Positions 36,611-45,882 of a DNA stretch of 64,000 bases are shown here, one piece after another. The translations under genes and the position numbers were made by a program. Within the stretch, counting starts at the first letter, position 1. Each line of letters opens with the position of its first letter. Source of the DNA: Lysinibacillus piscis (GTDB taxonomy: Bacteria > Bacillota > Bacilli > Bacillales_A > Planococcaceae). Under the pieces are notes generated by a model. That model was not told the origin of the DNA and did no database searches. It saw only the letters and a list, made by a program, of their open reading frames with translations. The stretch spans positions 1 through 64,000 of the forward strand of contig NZ_BRZA01000001.1 of NCBI RefSeq assembly GCF_026012395.1, given 5' to 3'.

Positions 36611-37429
36611 TTATATTGCCGCAACCGTTGCTTTAACAAGACGAATAAATTTTTCTCTCACAAGTGCTGCTACTTCAATGACTTCATCATGGCTTAATGG
36701 TTGATCTAAAATACCACAGGCCATATTTGTTAAACATGAAATACCAAGCACCCTCATATGACCATGAACAGCTACTAATGCCTCTGGAACCGTAGACATC
36801 CCAACTGCATCTGCTCCAAGTGTACGAATCATGCGAATTTCCGCAGGTGTTTCATAAGTAGGCCCACTCCACCAAGCATATACACCCTGCTGTAATGTTA
36901 TATCTTGTGTCGCCGCTACATCCAACGCAATATTGCGCAACTCGCGATTATATACCTGTGATACATCTGGGAAGCGTGTGCCAAGCTCATCATTATTTGG
37001 TCCAATCAGTGGATTTGTCCCAACTAAATTAATATGATCTGTAATCAACATTAAATCACCTGGTTGAAAGTCCGTGTTAATCGCACCACAAGCATTTGTC
37101 AGTACTAAATTTTCAACACCTAACGCTTTCATTACACGCACAGGAAATGTTATATCATCCAGCGTAAAGCCCTCATAATAATGGAATCGTCCCTTCATTG
37201 CAGCAACTGTTCTTCCCTCTAATTGTCCAATCACTAATTCATTGGCATGCCCTACAGCACTAGACTTAGCAAAAAAGGGAATTTCACTATAAGGAATCGT
37301 CACTGCGTTTTCAATTTCATCCGCAAGTGGACCTAAACCTGATCCTAAAATCAATCCGATTGTTGGCAGATTTTCTATTCTATCCGCAATAAACTGCTTT
37401 GCTACTAGTATTTCCTCTGTTTTATGCAT
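36611..37429 (-). CDS. punA: Purine nucleoside phosphorylase (PNP I family)
   Basis: The 272-residue trimeric-type enzyme splits purine (deoxy)ribonucleosides with phosphate for salvage. Motifs include IGLILGSGLGPLADEI, VAAMKGRFHYYEGF, LVLTNACGAINTDFQPGDLM and GADAVGMSTVPEALVA. Length is normal for guanosine/inosine-specific PupG/PunA. ATG at 37429 follows ATAGGAGGC. It is monocistronic here, not linked to drm or pdp genes. Confidence 0.94.
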   Translation of the reverse strand: MHKTEEILVAKQFIADRIENLPTIGLILGSGLGPLADEIENAVTIPYSEIPFFAKSSAVGHANELVIGQLEGRTVAAMKGRFHYYEGFTLDDITFPVRVMKALGVENLVLTNACGAINTDFQPGDLMLITDHINLVGTNPLIGPNNDELGTRFPDVSQVYNRELRNIALDVAATQDITLQQGVYAWWSGPTYETPAEIRMIRTLGADAVGMSTVPEALVAVHGHMRVLGISCLTNMACGILDQPLSHDEVIEVAALVREKFIRLVKATVAAI

Positions 37430-37579
37430 AAGTATGCCTCCTATCTATAGGTTTCATTCTATACTCCTACGTTGTAAAATACTACAATTTTATCTTTCAT
37501 TCATACCTATTAGCATCCATGACTTTCCTCTTCTGCTATGCTATGATAAACATAAATTATGATTAAAGTAGGGATTTTG

Positions 37580-37969
37580 ATGTTAGAAGTGTATATAGAT
37601 GCTGCAACCGCTGGCAATCCTGGTCCAAGTGGAATCGGCATTTTTATTAAAGGAGAAGGACATCAGCTACAAATTAGTGAATTTATTGGGCAAACAAATA
37701 ATCATCTTGCTGAATTTACAGCATTAGTACGTGGCTTAGAGGAAGCCCAAAAGTTAGGTTCCTCTCTAATTTCCGTACGCTCAGATTCTAAAATTGTTGT
37801 TTCCTCTATAGAAAAAGAATATGTGAAAAATGAGGAATTTAAGCCCTATCTTGAGCAGGCATTAGCTTTGGCACACAGCTTCGAGTTATTTTTTATTAAA
37901 TGGATTCCTGATAATCAAAATAAAGCGGCAGATGCGCTTGCACGCCAAGCACTACAACAAGCGAAATAA
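37580..37969 (+). CDS. Ribonuclease HI family protein
   Basis: The 129-residue RNase H-fold protein keeps the four acidic residues of the active site: Asp7 (VYIDAATAGNPGPSG), Glu45 (HLAEFTAL), Asp69 (VRSDSK) and Asp118 (KAADALA). It should therefore cut RNA of RNA-DNA hybrids, unlike Bacillus paralogues thought to be inactive. The ATG at 37580 follows GTAGGGA; an upstream in-frame ATG has no site. Single gene. Confidence 0.88.
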   Translation: MLEVYIDAATAGNPGPSGIGIFIKGEGHQLQISEFIGQTNNHLAEFTALVRGLEEAQKLGSSLISVRSDSKIVVSSIEKEYVKNEEFKPYLEQALALAHSFELFFIKWIPDNQNKAADALARQALQQAK

Positions 37970-37970
37970 T

Positions 37971-38001
37971 GGGAGCTCACAACATAATGTGGCTCCCTTT
38001 T
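37971..38001 (+). terminator. Terminator after the RNase HI gene
   Basis: The stem GGGAGC.CAC with its complement, then TTTTCT. Confidence 0.7.
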
Positions 38002-38006
38002 CTAGA

Positions 38007-39200
38007 TTAATGTGCAGTAGCTATTTTTTTTGCCTTCAATTTGACAATTCGTAACATATAAAGCACAAAAACGACGACTAATGCAGCTGTACCTGTTAAA
38101 TAAACGGATTCATAGCCCGCTTGTACAGCAATAATTCCTAAAACATAGGAGCCTACTGCAACTCCAATATCAAATAGCGTAAAATACGTGGCTGTTGCAT
38201 AGCTACTGCGATTCAGTGCGGTAGATTGCACGGCCGTTGTTTGCAAACTGGTAGAAACAGCACCATAGCCAATGCCAATAAAGAAAGCTGCACAGAAAAA
38301 TAACACCGGACCTGACACAAATGCTAATTGTATTAAGCCAATAGCAAACAACACAATTCCTGGCAAAATAACAAATGGTGCACCTTTTGTATCATATATT
38401 TTCCCCACATATGGACGTGTTATAAGCATGGCTGCTGCAAATACGAGATAAAAGAAGCTAGCGATGGCCATTAAGCCTTTTTCCTGTGCATAGACAGATA
38501 AAAAGGACAATACACTAGCATAAGCAAATGCGACTAAACTAGCAATCGCCGCCGTTGGAAGTGCTTGTCGTTCCAATAAGTCTGCCCACTTAAAGCTGAA
38601 TTTCGTTGGACGCACTGCTTTTGGTAAATCGTTCGTTTGAATAGTCGTTGCTAAAATTCCCCCTACTAATGCACAAATACTTAGCACAATAAAGAGTGTT
38701 TGAAAGCTGCTATATTGAATGACCAATAAACCAACAAATGGTCCTAATACAACCGCTAAATTCATTGACATTGTAAAATAGCCAAGACCTGCTCCTTTAC
38801 GATTGGCTGGCACAATATCAGCCGCCAATGCAGCAGCTGCTGTCGTAATGACACTGAAGAAAATTCCTTGTATAAAGCGTAAGCCAAGCAATACTGGAAA
38901 AGCATGTAGCACGATGTATAATACCGTACAAACAAAATAGCCTACAATTGCTATAATCAATAATTTTTTCTTACCAAAAACATCTAATGTCTTCCCAAGA
39001 AACGGACGAATAATAATAGCAGATAATAAAAAAATAGATAATAGTAAGCCTGCTTCTTTATCTGTTTGTTGTAATTCACCTACTGCATATAATGGCAATG
39101 TTGTGACTAAGCCATAAAAAACGAAGAATACGGACAAATTTGTCAAAAAGAGACTGACAAAGCGTTTTGTCCAGATTTTTGTTGTTAATTCTTGCTGCAT
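38007..39200 (-). CDS. MFS transporter (drug exporter-like)
   Basis: The 397-residue protein has 12 predicted membrane segments. The loop 2-3 motif appears as RPFLGKTLDVFGKKKLL, and RFIQGIFFSVITTAAAALAAD is the segment 4 signature; another conserved stretch is RPYVGKIYDTKGAP. ATG at 39200 is chosen since the AAAGGA site is correctly spaced for it. The gene overlaps the end of the marR-like gene, so it is probably coupled to and controlled by that regulator. Substrate unknown; multidrug efflux is likely by context. Confidence 0.88.
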   Translation of the reverse strand: MQQELTTKIWTKRFVSLFLTNLSVFFVFYGLVTTLPLYAVGELQQTDKEAGLLLSIFLLSAIIIRPFLGKTLDVFGKKKLLIIAIVGYFVCTVLYIVLHAFPVLLGLRFIQGIFFSVITTAAAALAADIVPANRKGAGLGYFTMSMNLAVVLGPFVGLLVIQYSSFQTLFIVLSICALVGGILATTIQTNDLPKAVRPTKFSFKWADLLERQALPTAAIASLVAFAYASVLSFLSVYAQEKGLMAIASFFYLVFAAAMLITRPYVGKIYDTKGAPFVILPGIVLFAIGLIQLAFVSGPVLFFCAAFFIGIGYGAVSTSLQTTAVQSTALNRSSYATATYFTLFDIGVAVGSYVLGIIAVQAGYESVYLTGTAALVVVFVLYMLRIVKLKAKKIATAH

Positions 39201-39205
39201 GATAC

Positions 39206-39604
39206 TCATCCTTTCATTTTATTCAACAGTGTAACTAATTGCTGCTGCTCCTCAAGTGTTAATGTTCCAATCATGTCTTCCTCAAATGCAACAATCGTCT
39301 TAATAATCGCAGGCAACTGTTCCTCTGCATAGGCAGATAATGTGATAATTTTTTCTCGTTTATCTTCCCCATCCACACGTTCAATCCAGCCTAATGCTTC
39401 TAAACGTGTGACGGTTCTTGTAACACTTGGAGCTTCAATGTTTAAGTACTTCCATATTTGTGTTAATGTCATAGGTCCACGTTGATATAAGCAATAAACA
39501 ATCGTCCATTGGGCACTGAATAACTGATGCTGCTTTAAGACATCATTTAAACATTTCGTCACATAGCGACTTCGTTGAAATAAAGCGTGAAATAGCGGTT
39601 TCAT
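39206..39604 (-). CDS. MarR family transcriptional regulator
   Basis: The 132-residue winged-helix protein has FSAQWTIVYCLYQRGPMTLT then QIWKYLNIEAPSVTRTVTRL, and the wing DGEDKREKIITLS. It is first in a two-gene operon with an MFS exporter. A perfect 8-bp palindrome lies directly downstream of its -10 box, so it likely represses its own operon until a ligand is bound. ATG at 39604 follows AAGGAGG. Confidence 0.92.
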   Translation of the reverse strand: MKPLFHALFQRSRYVTKCLNDVLKQHQLFSAQWTIVYCLYQRGPMTLTQIWKYLNIEAPSVTRTVTRLEALGWIERVDGEDKREKIITLSAYAEEQLPAIIKTIVAFEEDMIGTLTLEEQQQLVTLLNKMKG

Positions 39605-39617
39605 CGCAAACCTCCTT

Positions 39618-39639
39618 TTTATTTACCTAGCTAAATAAA
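39618..39639. promoter_or_regulatory. MarR operator
   Basis: A perfect palindrome TTTATTTA-N6-TAAATAAA sits between the -10 box and the ribosome binding site of the marR-like gene, the usual position for MarR autorepression. Confidence 0.7.
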
Positions 39640-39640
39640 T

Positions 39641-39669
39641 ACTATACGCTTCATCCATTGTCTTGTAAA
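39641..39669 (-). promoter_or_regulatory. marR-MFS promoter
   Basis: Minus-strand -35 TTTACA (39664-39669), 17-base spacer, -10 TATAGT (39641-39646). Confidence 0.75.
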
Positions 39670-39733
39670 GTAAGTTTTTGAGATAGCAAAAGCCGCTCCC
39701 AAAATAGATTTTAGAGCGACTAACCAGTAACCT

Positions 39734-40186
39734 TTATATTAAGTTCTCCCACTCTTCAAAGGACAATTTTTCTGTTATATGCTTTAAATGGTGTGGTACT
39801 TCAACAAAACACATCAATTCCAAGCTATTACCATCTGGATCATTGAAATAAACGGAGGCATTACCTTGATGTGGTCTAATGAATGGTTCAACTGATTTTC
39901 TACCACCAAATGGCACTGCCTCCATTTGAATAGCCTTTAACCATGTTAAAGATTTTTTTAAATCTTCATAGGAAACGTGAAAAGCAATATGTCGTAAAGC
40001 AGGATGATAGGGTGTTTGATATTCATCACCTTCCCATAATCCCAACCAACTTTTACCTTCTTCAATCCAAAAGAAAGCAGTGACTTCATCACGCCAAGCC
40101 AATTTCAAACCTAATTTTTTATAAAATGCTAAAGAAATCTCTAAATTGTTCACAGGCAAATGTGCTTCATATAAGCCTTTAATCAT
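39734..40186 (-). CDS. VOC family protein
   Basis: The 150-residue single-unit vicinal oxygen chelate protein has YEAHLPVNNLEISLAFYKKL at the start and NASVYFNDPDGNSLELM near the end, carrying a His and a Glu metal ligand. Relatives include fosfomycin-resistance and glyoxalase-type proteins, but no diagnostic residues allow a choice. ATG at 40186 follows AAAAAGGGGTG. Monocistronic. Confidence 0.82.
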   Translation of the reverse strand: MIKGLYEAHLPVNNLEISLAFYKKLGLKLAWRDEVTAFFWIEEGKSWLGLWEGDEYQTPYHPALRHIAFHVSYEDLKKSLTWLKAIQMEAVPFGGRKSVEPFIRPHQGNASVYFNDPDGNSLELMCFVEVPHHLKHITEKLSFEEWENLI

Positions 40187-40257
40187 CCTAACACCCCTTT
40201 TTCACTATCGTAGCAATCCTGTACAACTTCTACCTCATGCAAAGGTCTAATAATACA

Positions 40258-40294
40258 AAAAAATCATCTCAAAATGATGCAAGAGATGATTTTT
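40258..40294 (-). terminator. Terminator after the small spore-protein-like gene
   Basis: The perfect stem AAAAATCATCTC with its complement, followed by TTTTTTTG on the minus strand. Confidence 0.88.
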
Positions 40295-40302
40295 GTCATA
40301 GG

Positions 40303-40518
40303 CTATTTTCGTTTATTTGATTGCTGGTTTTTATCATGATTCGTTTTATTATTTTTATTTTTAGCTTTTGCATCAAACTCTGCCCCAAATTCCTCATTCA
40401 AATTGTCATTTGGGTTATTATTGTTGCTATTGCTTTTATCCAAATCTTTGCTTTGGTACACATCAAAAGGGTTATGTGTTCGTTTATTCATTGTTTTTGC
40501 ATTATTTTTTTCACTCAT
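40303..40518 (-). CDS. Small Asn/Lys-rich protein, possible gamma-type acid-soluble spore protein
   Basis: The 71-residue, Cys-free, very hydrophilic protein has runs of Asn and Lys (SNSNNNNPNDN) and the segment EEFGAEFDAKAKNK, resembling the EFGTEF motif of gamma-type small acid-soluble spore proteins, followed by a Gln/Asn/Lys-rich tail. ATG at 40518 follows a strong AGGAGGTG; a longer in-frame start lies over this site and is rejected. Gamma-type proteins are an amino acid store for germination. Only one motif copy is present, so the assignment is tentative. Confidence 0.5.
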   Translation of the reverse strand: MSEKNNAKTMNKRTHNPFDVYQSKDLDKSNSNNNNPNDNLNEEFGAEFDAKAKNKNNKTNHDKNQQSNKRK

Positions 40519-40554
40519 GCTTAAGCACCTCCTACAAGGTACTATGTGCATTCC

Positions 40555-40595
40555 ATTCAAAAAAATACACATCATCGTTCTAACAGATGATGTGT
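40555..40595 (-). terminator. coaW terminator
   Basis: The stem ACACATCATC with its complement and a nine-base loop, then a run of T on the minus strand. Confidence 0.85.
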
Positions 40596-40611
40596 AGCGT
40601 AAATTATGCTC

Positions 40612-41448
40612 TTATACAGTTGTGTGCTCCACAATATTCAATAATGCACCAATTGCGCCTGAAAAACCGTGATCATTGACAAGTACAGGCGTATGGTTTT
40701 TTCTACGTGTATAATTTGCAATGACAGTAGCCAAATGCTCATTATTGCTTAACGTTGAACCAATATAGACGATATGCTCTACATTTTTTTCCTCTGCATA
40801 TTGAATGCTAAGTGTTGTAATAACTTCTCCCACAAGCCCTTGCACCGTTGCAATAATATCTTCAGCAGGATGCTCTACTGACTTAGTAATACCCACCTTA
40901 CCAAAATTACTGGCTGTCAATTGACCATCAATTGGTGTATTCATCCCTTGATAAATATCCTTCACCAATAAGTCAATCATGCTTCTGTTGCCATTTCGCG
41001 CCATTTCTCGTATATCATGATAATCGGTCACACCTGTTGTAAGCGCTGACAACCCGATAAGTGTCCCTCCACCAATACCTGTTCCACCTACACGACTATG
41101 TGTATTTCCTTCCATGTAATGAATAGATGTACCTGTCCCAATATTTGTGACAATGCTTCGTCCAAAAGCATATCCTTCTTTATCCAATAAAAAATGCACA
41201 CCTTTCAATGTCGCTTCAAACTCCACAATATAATGAACAGACTTCATCGCTTGAATGACTTCAAGTAATTGCTCTGTACGTCCTCCTGTCACACCAATAT
41301 CTTGAATGTTTGGTTGATTGGTAATCCAATTTTTCACAGATAGTAAATCACTTGATTGGAAAGTTTCTAATACAAGCTCATTTTGCTCATTAAAATAAGC
41401 TACTTTCGTCAATGTGCCACCTGCATCAATTCCTATAGCCTTTGGCAT
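40612..41448 (-). CDS. coaW: Type II pantothenate kinase
   Basis: This 278-residue actin-fold kinase phosphorylates pantothenate, the first step of CoA synthesis. The phosphate loop is AIGIDAGGTLTKVAY; NIGTGTSIHYMEG and RVGGTGIGGGTLIGLS form the second nucleotide site; and VYIGSTLSNN follows. It is the CoaW type, typical of staphylococci and some Bacillaceae, and refractory to CoA feedback in the studied staphylococcal enzyme. ATG at 41448 follows AAAGGAG; an earlier in-frame ATG lacks a site. Confidence 0.92.
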   Translation of the reverse strand: MPKAIGIDAGGTLTKVAYFNEQNELVLETFQSSDLLSVKNWITNQPNIQDIGVTGGRTEQLLEVIQAMKSVHYIVEFEATLKGVHFLLDKEGYAFGRSIVTNIGTGTSIHYMEGNTHSRVGGTGIGGGTLIGLSALTTGVTDYHDIREMARNGNRSMIDLLVKDIYQGMNTPIDGQLTASNFGKVGITKSVEHPAEDIIATVQGLVGEVITTLSIQYAEEKNVEHIVYIGSTLSNNEHLATVIANYTRRKNHTPVLVNDHGFSGAIGALLNIVEHTTV

Positions 41449-41646
41449 ACTTTTCTCCTTTAACGACATCCCTCACATGAGGAATCATTTTCACATTTAC
41501 CCTCCCTAAACTTTAACCCTGTTGAAATGATTGTGCAATAACTTCAATCCATTTTACCGCAAATTTTTTATACAGACAGGGTAACTTTTATGTCGGTATG
41601 GCAAAAATACGCTATAATAGAGACATGATGGAACGGAGGTATACAT

Positions 41647-42468
41647 GTGAAAGATTCAAAAACACTTTATAAAGAAGCGATGCACGTTTTAAAAGAAACG
41701 AGCCGTACTTTTTATATACCTATTACTTTTTTACAAAAAGATTTAAAACAATCTGTAGCAGCTGCTTATTTAGCCATGCGTGCCATTGATGAAATAGAGG
41801 ACCATGAAGCACTTACTACAACGACTAAATTCGATTTATTAACAGCGACAAGTGAATTATTAAAAGGCCCATTTGATGCAAATGCATATGAAGCACTTCT
41901 TGCACCATATGCAACACAGCTTCCTGAAGTCACACTACGTTTAGCAGATTGGCTTACTTTTTGTCCAGAGGGTGCCCGAGCGATTGTACAAGCATCCACA
42001 AGTGAGATGGCTTTTGGTATGGCAAAATGGGCAAAGGCGGATTGGCAAATACATACACGTGAAGACTTAGATGATTACACGTATTATGTAGCTGGTCTTG
42101 TAGGTACTATGCTATCAGAGCTTTGGCTATGGGGGGCAGATATTCAAACAGACCGTGAATTAGCAATTGGCTATGGACGTGGTTTACAAGCTGTAAACAT
42201 TTTACGCAATCAACATGAGGATTTGGATGAGCGTGGTGTCAGCTTTGTGCCTGATGGTTGGACACGCGATGATTTATTTGCCTATGCAAAGGAAAATTTA
42301 GCTAAGGCTGATTTGTATATGAAGGCTATTAATAAGCGGACTGTCTTGTTATTCTGTCGTTTACCACTTGCTTTAGCACATAAAACATTAAAAGCGATGC
42401 AAGATGGTCGTGAAAAAATGACACGTGCTGAAGTAGAGCAAACCGTAGAAGAAATTCAAGTAGATTAA
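41647..42468 (+). CDS. Phytoene/squalene synthase family protein
   Basis: The 273-residue helical isoprenoid synthase-fold protein has its first Asp-rich motif intact (DEIED, residues 48-52, preceded by YLAMRAI). The second reads NILRNQHEDLDERG, where the usual first Asp is Asn188. TSEMAFGMAKW and YVAGLVGTMLSELW are the other conserved helices. Known members condense two prenyl diphosphates head to head. No desaturase or other carotenoid or hopanoid gene is adjacent, so the product is unknown. Start is a GTG after GGAGG. Confidence 0.85.
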   Translation: MKDSKTLYKEAMHVLKETSRTFYIPITFLQKDLKQSVAAAYLAMRAIDEIEDHEALTTTTKFDLLTATSELLKGPFDANAYEALLAPYATQLPEVTLRLADWLTFCPEGARAIVQASTSEMAFGMAKWAKADWQIHTREDLDDYTYYVAGLVGTMLSELWLWGADIQTDRELAIGYGRGLQAVNILRNQHEDLDERGVSFVPDGWTRDDLFAYAKENLAKADLYMKAINKRTVLLFCRLPLALAHKTLKAMQDGREKMTRAEVEQTVEEIQVD

Positions 42469-42472
42469 ACAG

Positions 42473-42507
42473 AAAGACAGTGGACATCCTGCTCCACTGT
42501 CTTTTTT
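42473..42507. terminator. Bidirectional terminator
   Basis: The perfect 12-bp stem AAAGACAGTGGA with its complement, then TTTTTT. Confidence 0.88.
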
Positions 42508-42528
42508 CTTTACAATAATCAAGATCAA

Positions 42529-43017
42529 TTAAAATGTTCCCATGATTTTCAGTAATAACTCATAGCTCAAATAAAGGGAAAGTAAGATGAATAATACCGC
42601 TAATATTTTTTCCACCTTACTTCCTGTTTTCGTCGTTAACGGTAATCGTACAGACATCGACCATGGAAAAAAGAGTTTAACGCCCTTTTTTGTCCCCATA
42701 TCCAGCAAAATATGACTGGCAATACCAATTAAAATCCCTTCAGAAATCGCTTTATACGGATTAATAGCCTGTAATAACATCGCCACTAATAGTACAAAAA
42801 GAATACTATGTGTAAACGAACGATGGCCGAATAACGTATTGACTAATTTCGACGTGAGCGGGAAAGCTTTACCTATTTTACTACCACCATGACAAATATC
42901 AGGCAGTAATGCACCAACCATACCTGCTCCAACTAATAACAATGGGTTATCTTGAGAAACTTGTGCAAAGGCTAAACTTGCTGCAATTCCTCCAATAATA
43001 TGTGTGTTCCCTTGCAT
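42529..43017 (-). CDS. YdjM-like membrane-bound metal-dependent hydrolase (DUF457)
   Basis: The 162-residue membrane protein has four or five hydrophobic segments and the conserved motif set NTHIIGGIAAS, LLPDICHGGSKIGK, GHRSFTHSILF and SHILLDMGTKKGVKLFFPW. His and Asp residues in these motifs are proposed metal ligands. The Escherichia coli relative YdjM is SOS-induced; activity is unproven. ATG at 43017 follows GAGGGGGA. Monocistronic. Confidence 0.85.
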   Translation of the reverse strand: MQGNTHIIGGIAASLAFAQVSQDNPLLLVGAGMVGALLPDICHGGSKIGKAFPLTSKLVNTLFGHRSFTHSILFVLLVAMLLQAINPYKAISEGILIGIASHILLDMGTKKGVKLFFPWSMSVRLPLTTKTGSKVEKILAVLFILLSLYLSYELLLKIMGTF

Positions 43018-43138
43018 ACAAAATCCCCCTCATACTACTTTTCTACTACTATAGCATGTTTTCAGCAAAAAGGGAACAAACATTCCGAACGCATGGTCTT
43101 TTTTATTCACACTACTTTTCCTTGCTAAATTGAAAAAA

Positions 43139-43178
43139 TTCGTCATCCATGACACAGAGGCATCATGGATGACGAATT
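43139..43178 (-). terminator. Terminator after the chemoreceptor gene
   Basis: The stem TTCGTCATCCATGA with its complement and a short loop, with T-rich sequence on the minus strand. Confidence 0.8.
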
Positions 43179-43182
43179 CCTT

Positions 43183-45219
43183 TTACACATGAAATTTACT
43201 TGTTTCTTCTTGTAATTTAAGTGCAAGCTGTGCCAATTGTTCTGAGGCTGATGCCATTTCATTCATAGTAGATGCTTGTTGTTCTGTAATCGCTGACACG
43301 TTTAATGTGTGATCACTCGTGATGAGTGCCTGTTGACTAATATCCTGTACTTTCAGCGTCACATCAGTTAATTTCGTATAGGCATTCGCTGTATTTGTAG
43401 ACATTTGATCGATCAATTGCTTTAATTGCTCAATTGCCTTTGCAATCGTAGCAAATGTCGTTTCCGTTTGTTGAACGGTCGTGATACCATTATATGCAAT
43501 TTGTCGGCTACGTTCCATCATATGGACTGTTTCATTCATTTGATATTGGATAGCGCCTACCATTTCCGCAATGCTTTGGGACGTTTGGCTCGTTTGCTCT
43601 GCCAACATTTTCACTTCCCCAGCAACGACCGCAAAACCTTTTCCTGCTTCACCAGCACGAGCGGCCTCAATCGCTGCGTTCAATGCTAATAAATTCGTTT
43701 GATTAGTAATCGATGAAATAAATTGGCTCATTTGCTCAATTTGAGAAGATTGTTCTTTTAACACATGAACAAGCTGTACACTTTCTTCCGTTTGTTTATG
43801 CAACTGTACGATGTCACTTGCAAAGATATGGATACTTTGTGCTCCTTCTGTTGCCAATGTAGATGTAGTAAAAGATTGCTTTGTTGCTATTTCTAGCACT
43901 TGCACCACTTCCGTCATATCTTTAGACAACAAGTCTGCTACTGTCGTTAATTGCTCTGTTACTTGTTGCTGCTTCATCGTATTCTCTGCCACTGTTTGCA
44001 TCGAAATTGCTACTTCTGTAACCGACTGATTCACCTCGTATACACTGGCAGTTAACTGCTCAGCCGTTGAAGCAACCGTTTCCGTTTCACTCAATATCTG
44101 CTTTGTTGTTTGATGAAGTGTTTGAACAGAGTCGTTATAGAATTGTGCCATCTCACCGAATTCATCTTTCGTATGCACAGTAATCCTTTGTGTTAAATCT
44201 CCTGTCGCCAATTGACCAAAATAGTTATTCATTGTATATACTTCTTTGCGGATATAGTGTGCAAGCATAAAAACAATCAATGCAATCACAACGATTAATA
44301 AAATACTACCTATAATTTGCTGGTATAGCATAGCTTGTACCTCATGATACAGTTCACCCTTTGGAACGAATAACACCACTTTCCATGGCATCCCCTGCAT
44401 TTCTTTATATTGTACTATATAATCAGTGCCATCCATTTGCACACTCATTAACTTTTGGTCCGCAGTAAATTTTTCGAGAGGGACTTGTAACAACTCTTGA
44501 ATCGTATCGTTATTTACCTTTTCTACATTCGGATGTGTTAAAAATCGCCCATTGTCATCAATCAACACGGCATAGCCACTTTCTCGAATTTTAATATTTG
44601 ATACAATGGATTGAATGGAGCCTAACACATAATCACCTGTAATCACCCCAAGCACCTCGCCCTGCTTTTTCACTTGAATACCAAATGAAATGAACAACTC
44701 ACCTAGTGCCTCATCAAAATAAGGTGCTGTATGTACGACATCGCTAGCTTCTACACTTTTGGTATACCATTCTTGCTGATGAAAAGCATAGTTTGGCTCT
44801 TCATATGTGTTGGTATAAACCACTTTGTCACCATCTTTATAGACATAAGGGCCAAAAATTTCGCCATCCGCTACATCTTTTTCAAGCCATAAACCCATGC
44901 CATATGTTTCTTTGTTTAAAGCTAGGAGCGGCTCCACAAATTGCGTAAATTGCTCTCTTGACATTAGGCTATTAGCTGATTCAACTACTGATTTCGTACT
45001 ATAAATAAGCTGTTTATGTAATGATACTTTATGGTCCACTGAATTAGCTACATCATCTACTAAAGTAGAAAGCTCATGCTCAATAGCCCCCTGTAATTCT
45101 TGCGAGGTCTTCCAATAGTTAAAAAAGGACATACCACCTAAAGCAATTGCAACAATAGGAATCAAAATACCTATTTTGACAATCAATTTTACATTGCCTA
45201 ATAACTTTTTCATCGTCAT
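43183..45219 (-). CDS. Methyl-accepting chemotaxis protein with dCache sensor
   Basis: The 678-residue transmembrane receptor has a first membrane segment at about residues 15-37, an extracytoplasmic dCache-type sensor (about 40-275, with [21 protein letters not shown] and [13 protein letters not shown]), a second segment near 280-305, HAMP, and a methyl-accepting signalling domain. The hairpin tip reads [20 protein letters not shown] then [15 protein letters not shown], as in all chemoreceptors that contact CheA/CheW. Start is the ATG at 45219 behind GAGGTGAGT; an ATG seven codons earlier is less well placed. Ligand unknown; dCache domains often bind amino acids or organic acids. Confidence 0.93.
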   Translation of the reverse strand: MTMKKLLGNVKLIVKIGILIPIVAIALGGMSFFNYWKTSQELQGAIEHELSTLVDDVANSVDHKVSLHKQLIYSTKSVVESANSLMSREQFTQFVEPLLALNKETYGMGLWLEKDVADGEIFGPYVYKDGDKVVYTNTYEEPNYAFHQQEWYTKSVEASDVVHTAPYFDEALGELFISFGIQVKKQGEVLGVITGDYVLGSIQSIVSNIKIRESGYAVLIDDNGRFLTHPNVEKVNNDTIQELLQVPLEKFTADQKLMSVQMDGTDYIVQYKEMQGMPWKVVLFVPKGELYHEVQAMLYQQIIGSILLIVVIALIVFMLAHYIRKEVYTMNNYFGQLATGDLTQRITVHTKDEFGEMAQFYNDSVQTLHQTTKQILSETETVASTAEQLTASVYEVNQSVTEVAISMQTVAENTMKQQQVTEQLTTVADLLSKDMTEVVQVLEIATKQSFTTSTLATEGAQSIHIFASDIVQLHKQTEESVQLVHVLKEQSSQIEQMSQFISSITNQTNLLALNAAIEAARAGEAGKGFAVVAGEVKMLAEQTSQTSQSIAEMVGAIQYQMNETVHMMERSRQIAYNGITTVQQTETTFATIAKAIEQLKQLIDQMSTNTANAYTKLTDVTLKVQDISQQALITSDHTLNVSAITEQQASTMNEMASASEQLAQLALKLQEETSKFHV

Positions 45220-45337
45220 ACTCACCTCATTATCATTCATCGTGCCTCCCTTCAGTATAACGTGTAACGACTTCCAATAATATGTATCTTCAGTTAATTT
45301 TCATACACATTGTTAAGAAAATTTACATAGTAGACAA

Positions 45338-45378
45338 CAAGGCATAATCTCCTTATTATAAGGAAATTTATGCCTTGT
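45338..45378. other. Hairpin without T-run between chemoreceptor and PC4-like genes
   Basis: An almost perfect inverted repeat: ACAAGGCATAA and its complement outside, CCTTAT/ATAAGG inside. It could be a regulatory stem, an RNA stability element or a weak terminator for the PC4-like gene. Confidence 0.4.
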
Positions 45379-45469
45379 CATTTATCCGATATTAACAGGC
45401 TGTAAGACCCCCAATAAGGAATGGAAAATGGGCAATCCATAGCTTGTAAAACCCGATTGAAGGTTCACT

Positions 45470-45694
45470 TTATTCAACAACTATTTTTACTAACGTCTCT
45501 TTCAATAACTGTAACTCTGATGGTGTTAATGTTACACCTTTTCCCATCTTCGTATGATCCTCTGACCATTCACGAATATCATATTTTGGCTCTCGTCCAT
45601 TCCAACTAATTAAATTCAGCTCTTTCTTCCAGCCTTTACTCCCCTCTGATAGGATGGCCAGCGTTTCAACAATCTCATATTTAATGTCTGCCAT
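45470..45694 (-). CDS. PC4/YdbC family ssDNA-binding protein
   Basis: The 74-residue protein matches bacterial PC4 (YdbC-like) proteins: IKYEIVETLAILSEGSKGWK then KELNLISWNGREPKYDIREW and KMGKGVTLTPSELQLLKETL. These dimeric proteins bind single-stranded DNA and are related to the eukaryotic coactivator p15/PC4. ATG at 45694 is chosen because the AAGGAGG lies eight bases before it. Monocistronic. Confidence 0.9.
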   Translation of the reverse strand: MADIKYEIVETLAILSEGSKGWKKELNLISWNGREPKYDIREWSEDHTKMGKGVTLTPSELQLLKETLVKIVVE

Positions 45695-45811
45695 AATCAT
45701 TCCTCCTTATGTATCTGTATGTAACACTATAGCTTGGAAGCAAGTGATTAGCAATTGCTAATCATCCCCCCATCTTCTATCCATCACACTTTTGCTGAAC
45801 TAAAAGAAGAG

Positions 45812-45845
45812 AAAGATGAAATCAAGCACACGCCATTTCATCTTT
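45812..45845 (-). terminator. Terminator of the dga-like operon
   Basis: The stem AAAGATGAAAT with its complement and a T-rich flank, about 40 bases past the dgaF stop. Confidence 0.75.
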
Positions 45846-45882
45846 CCCACTTTTTCAAACTATGTCCCAGTCTTATCCTCTT

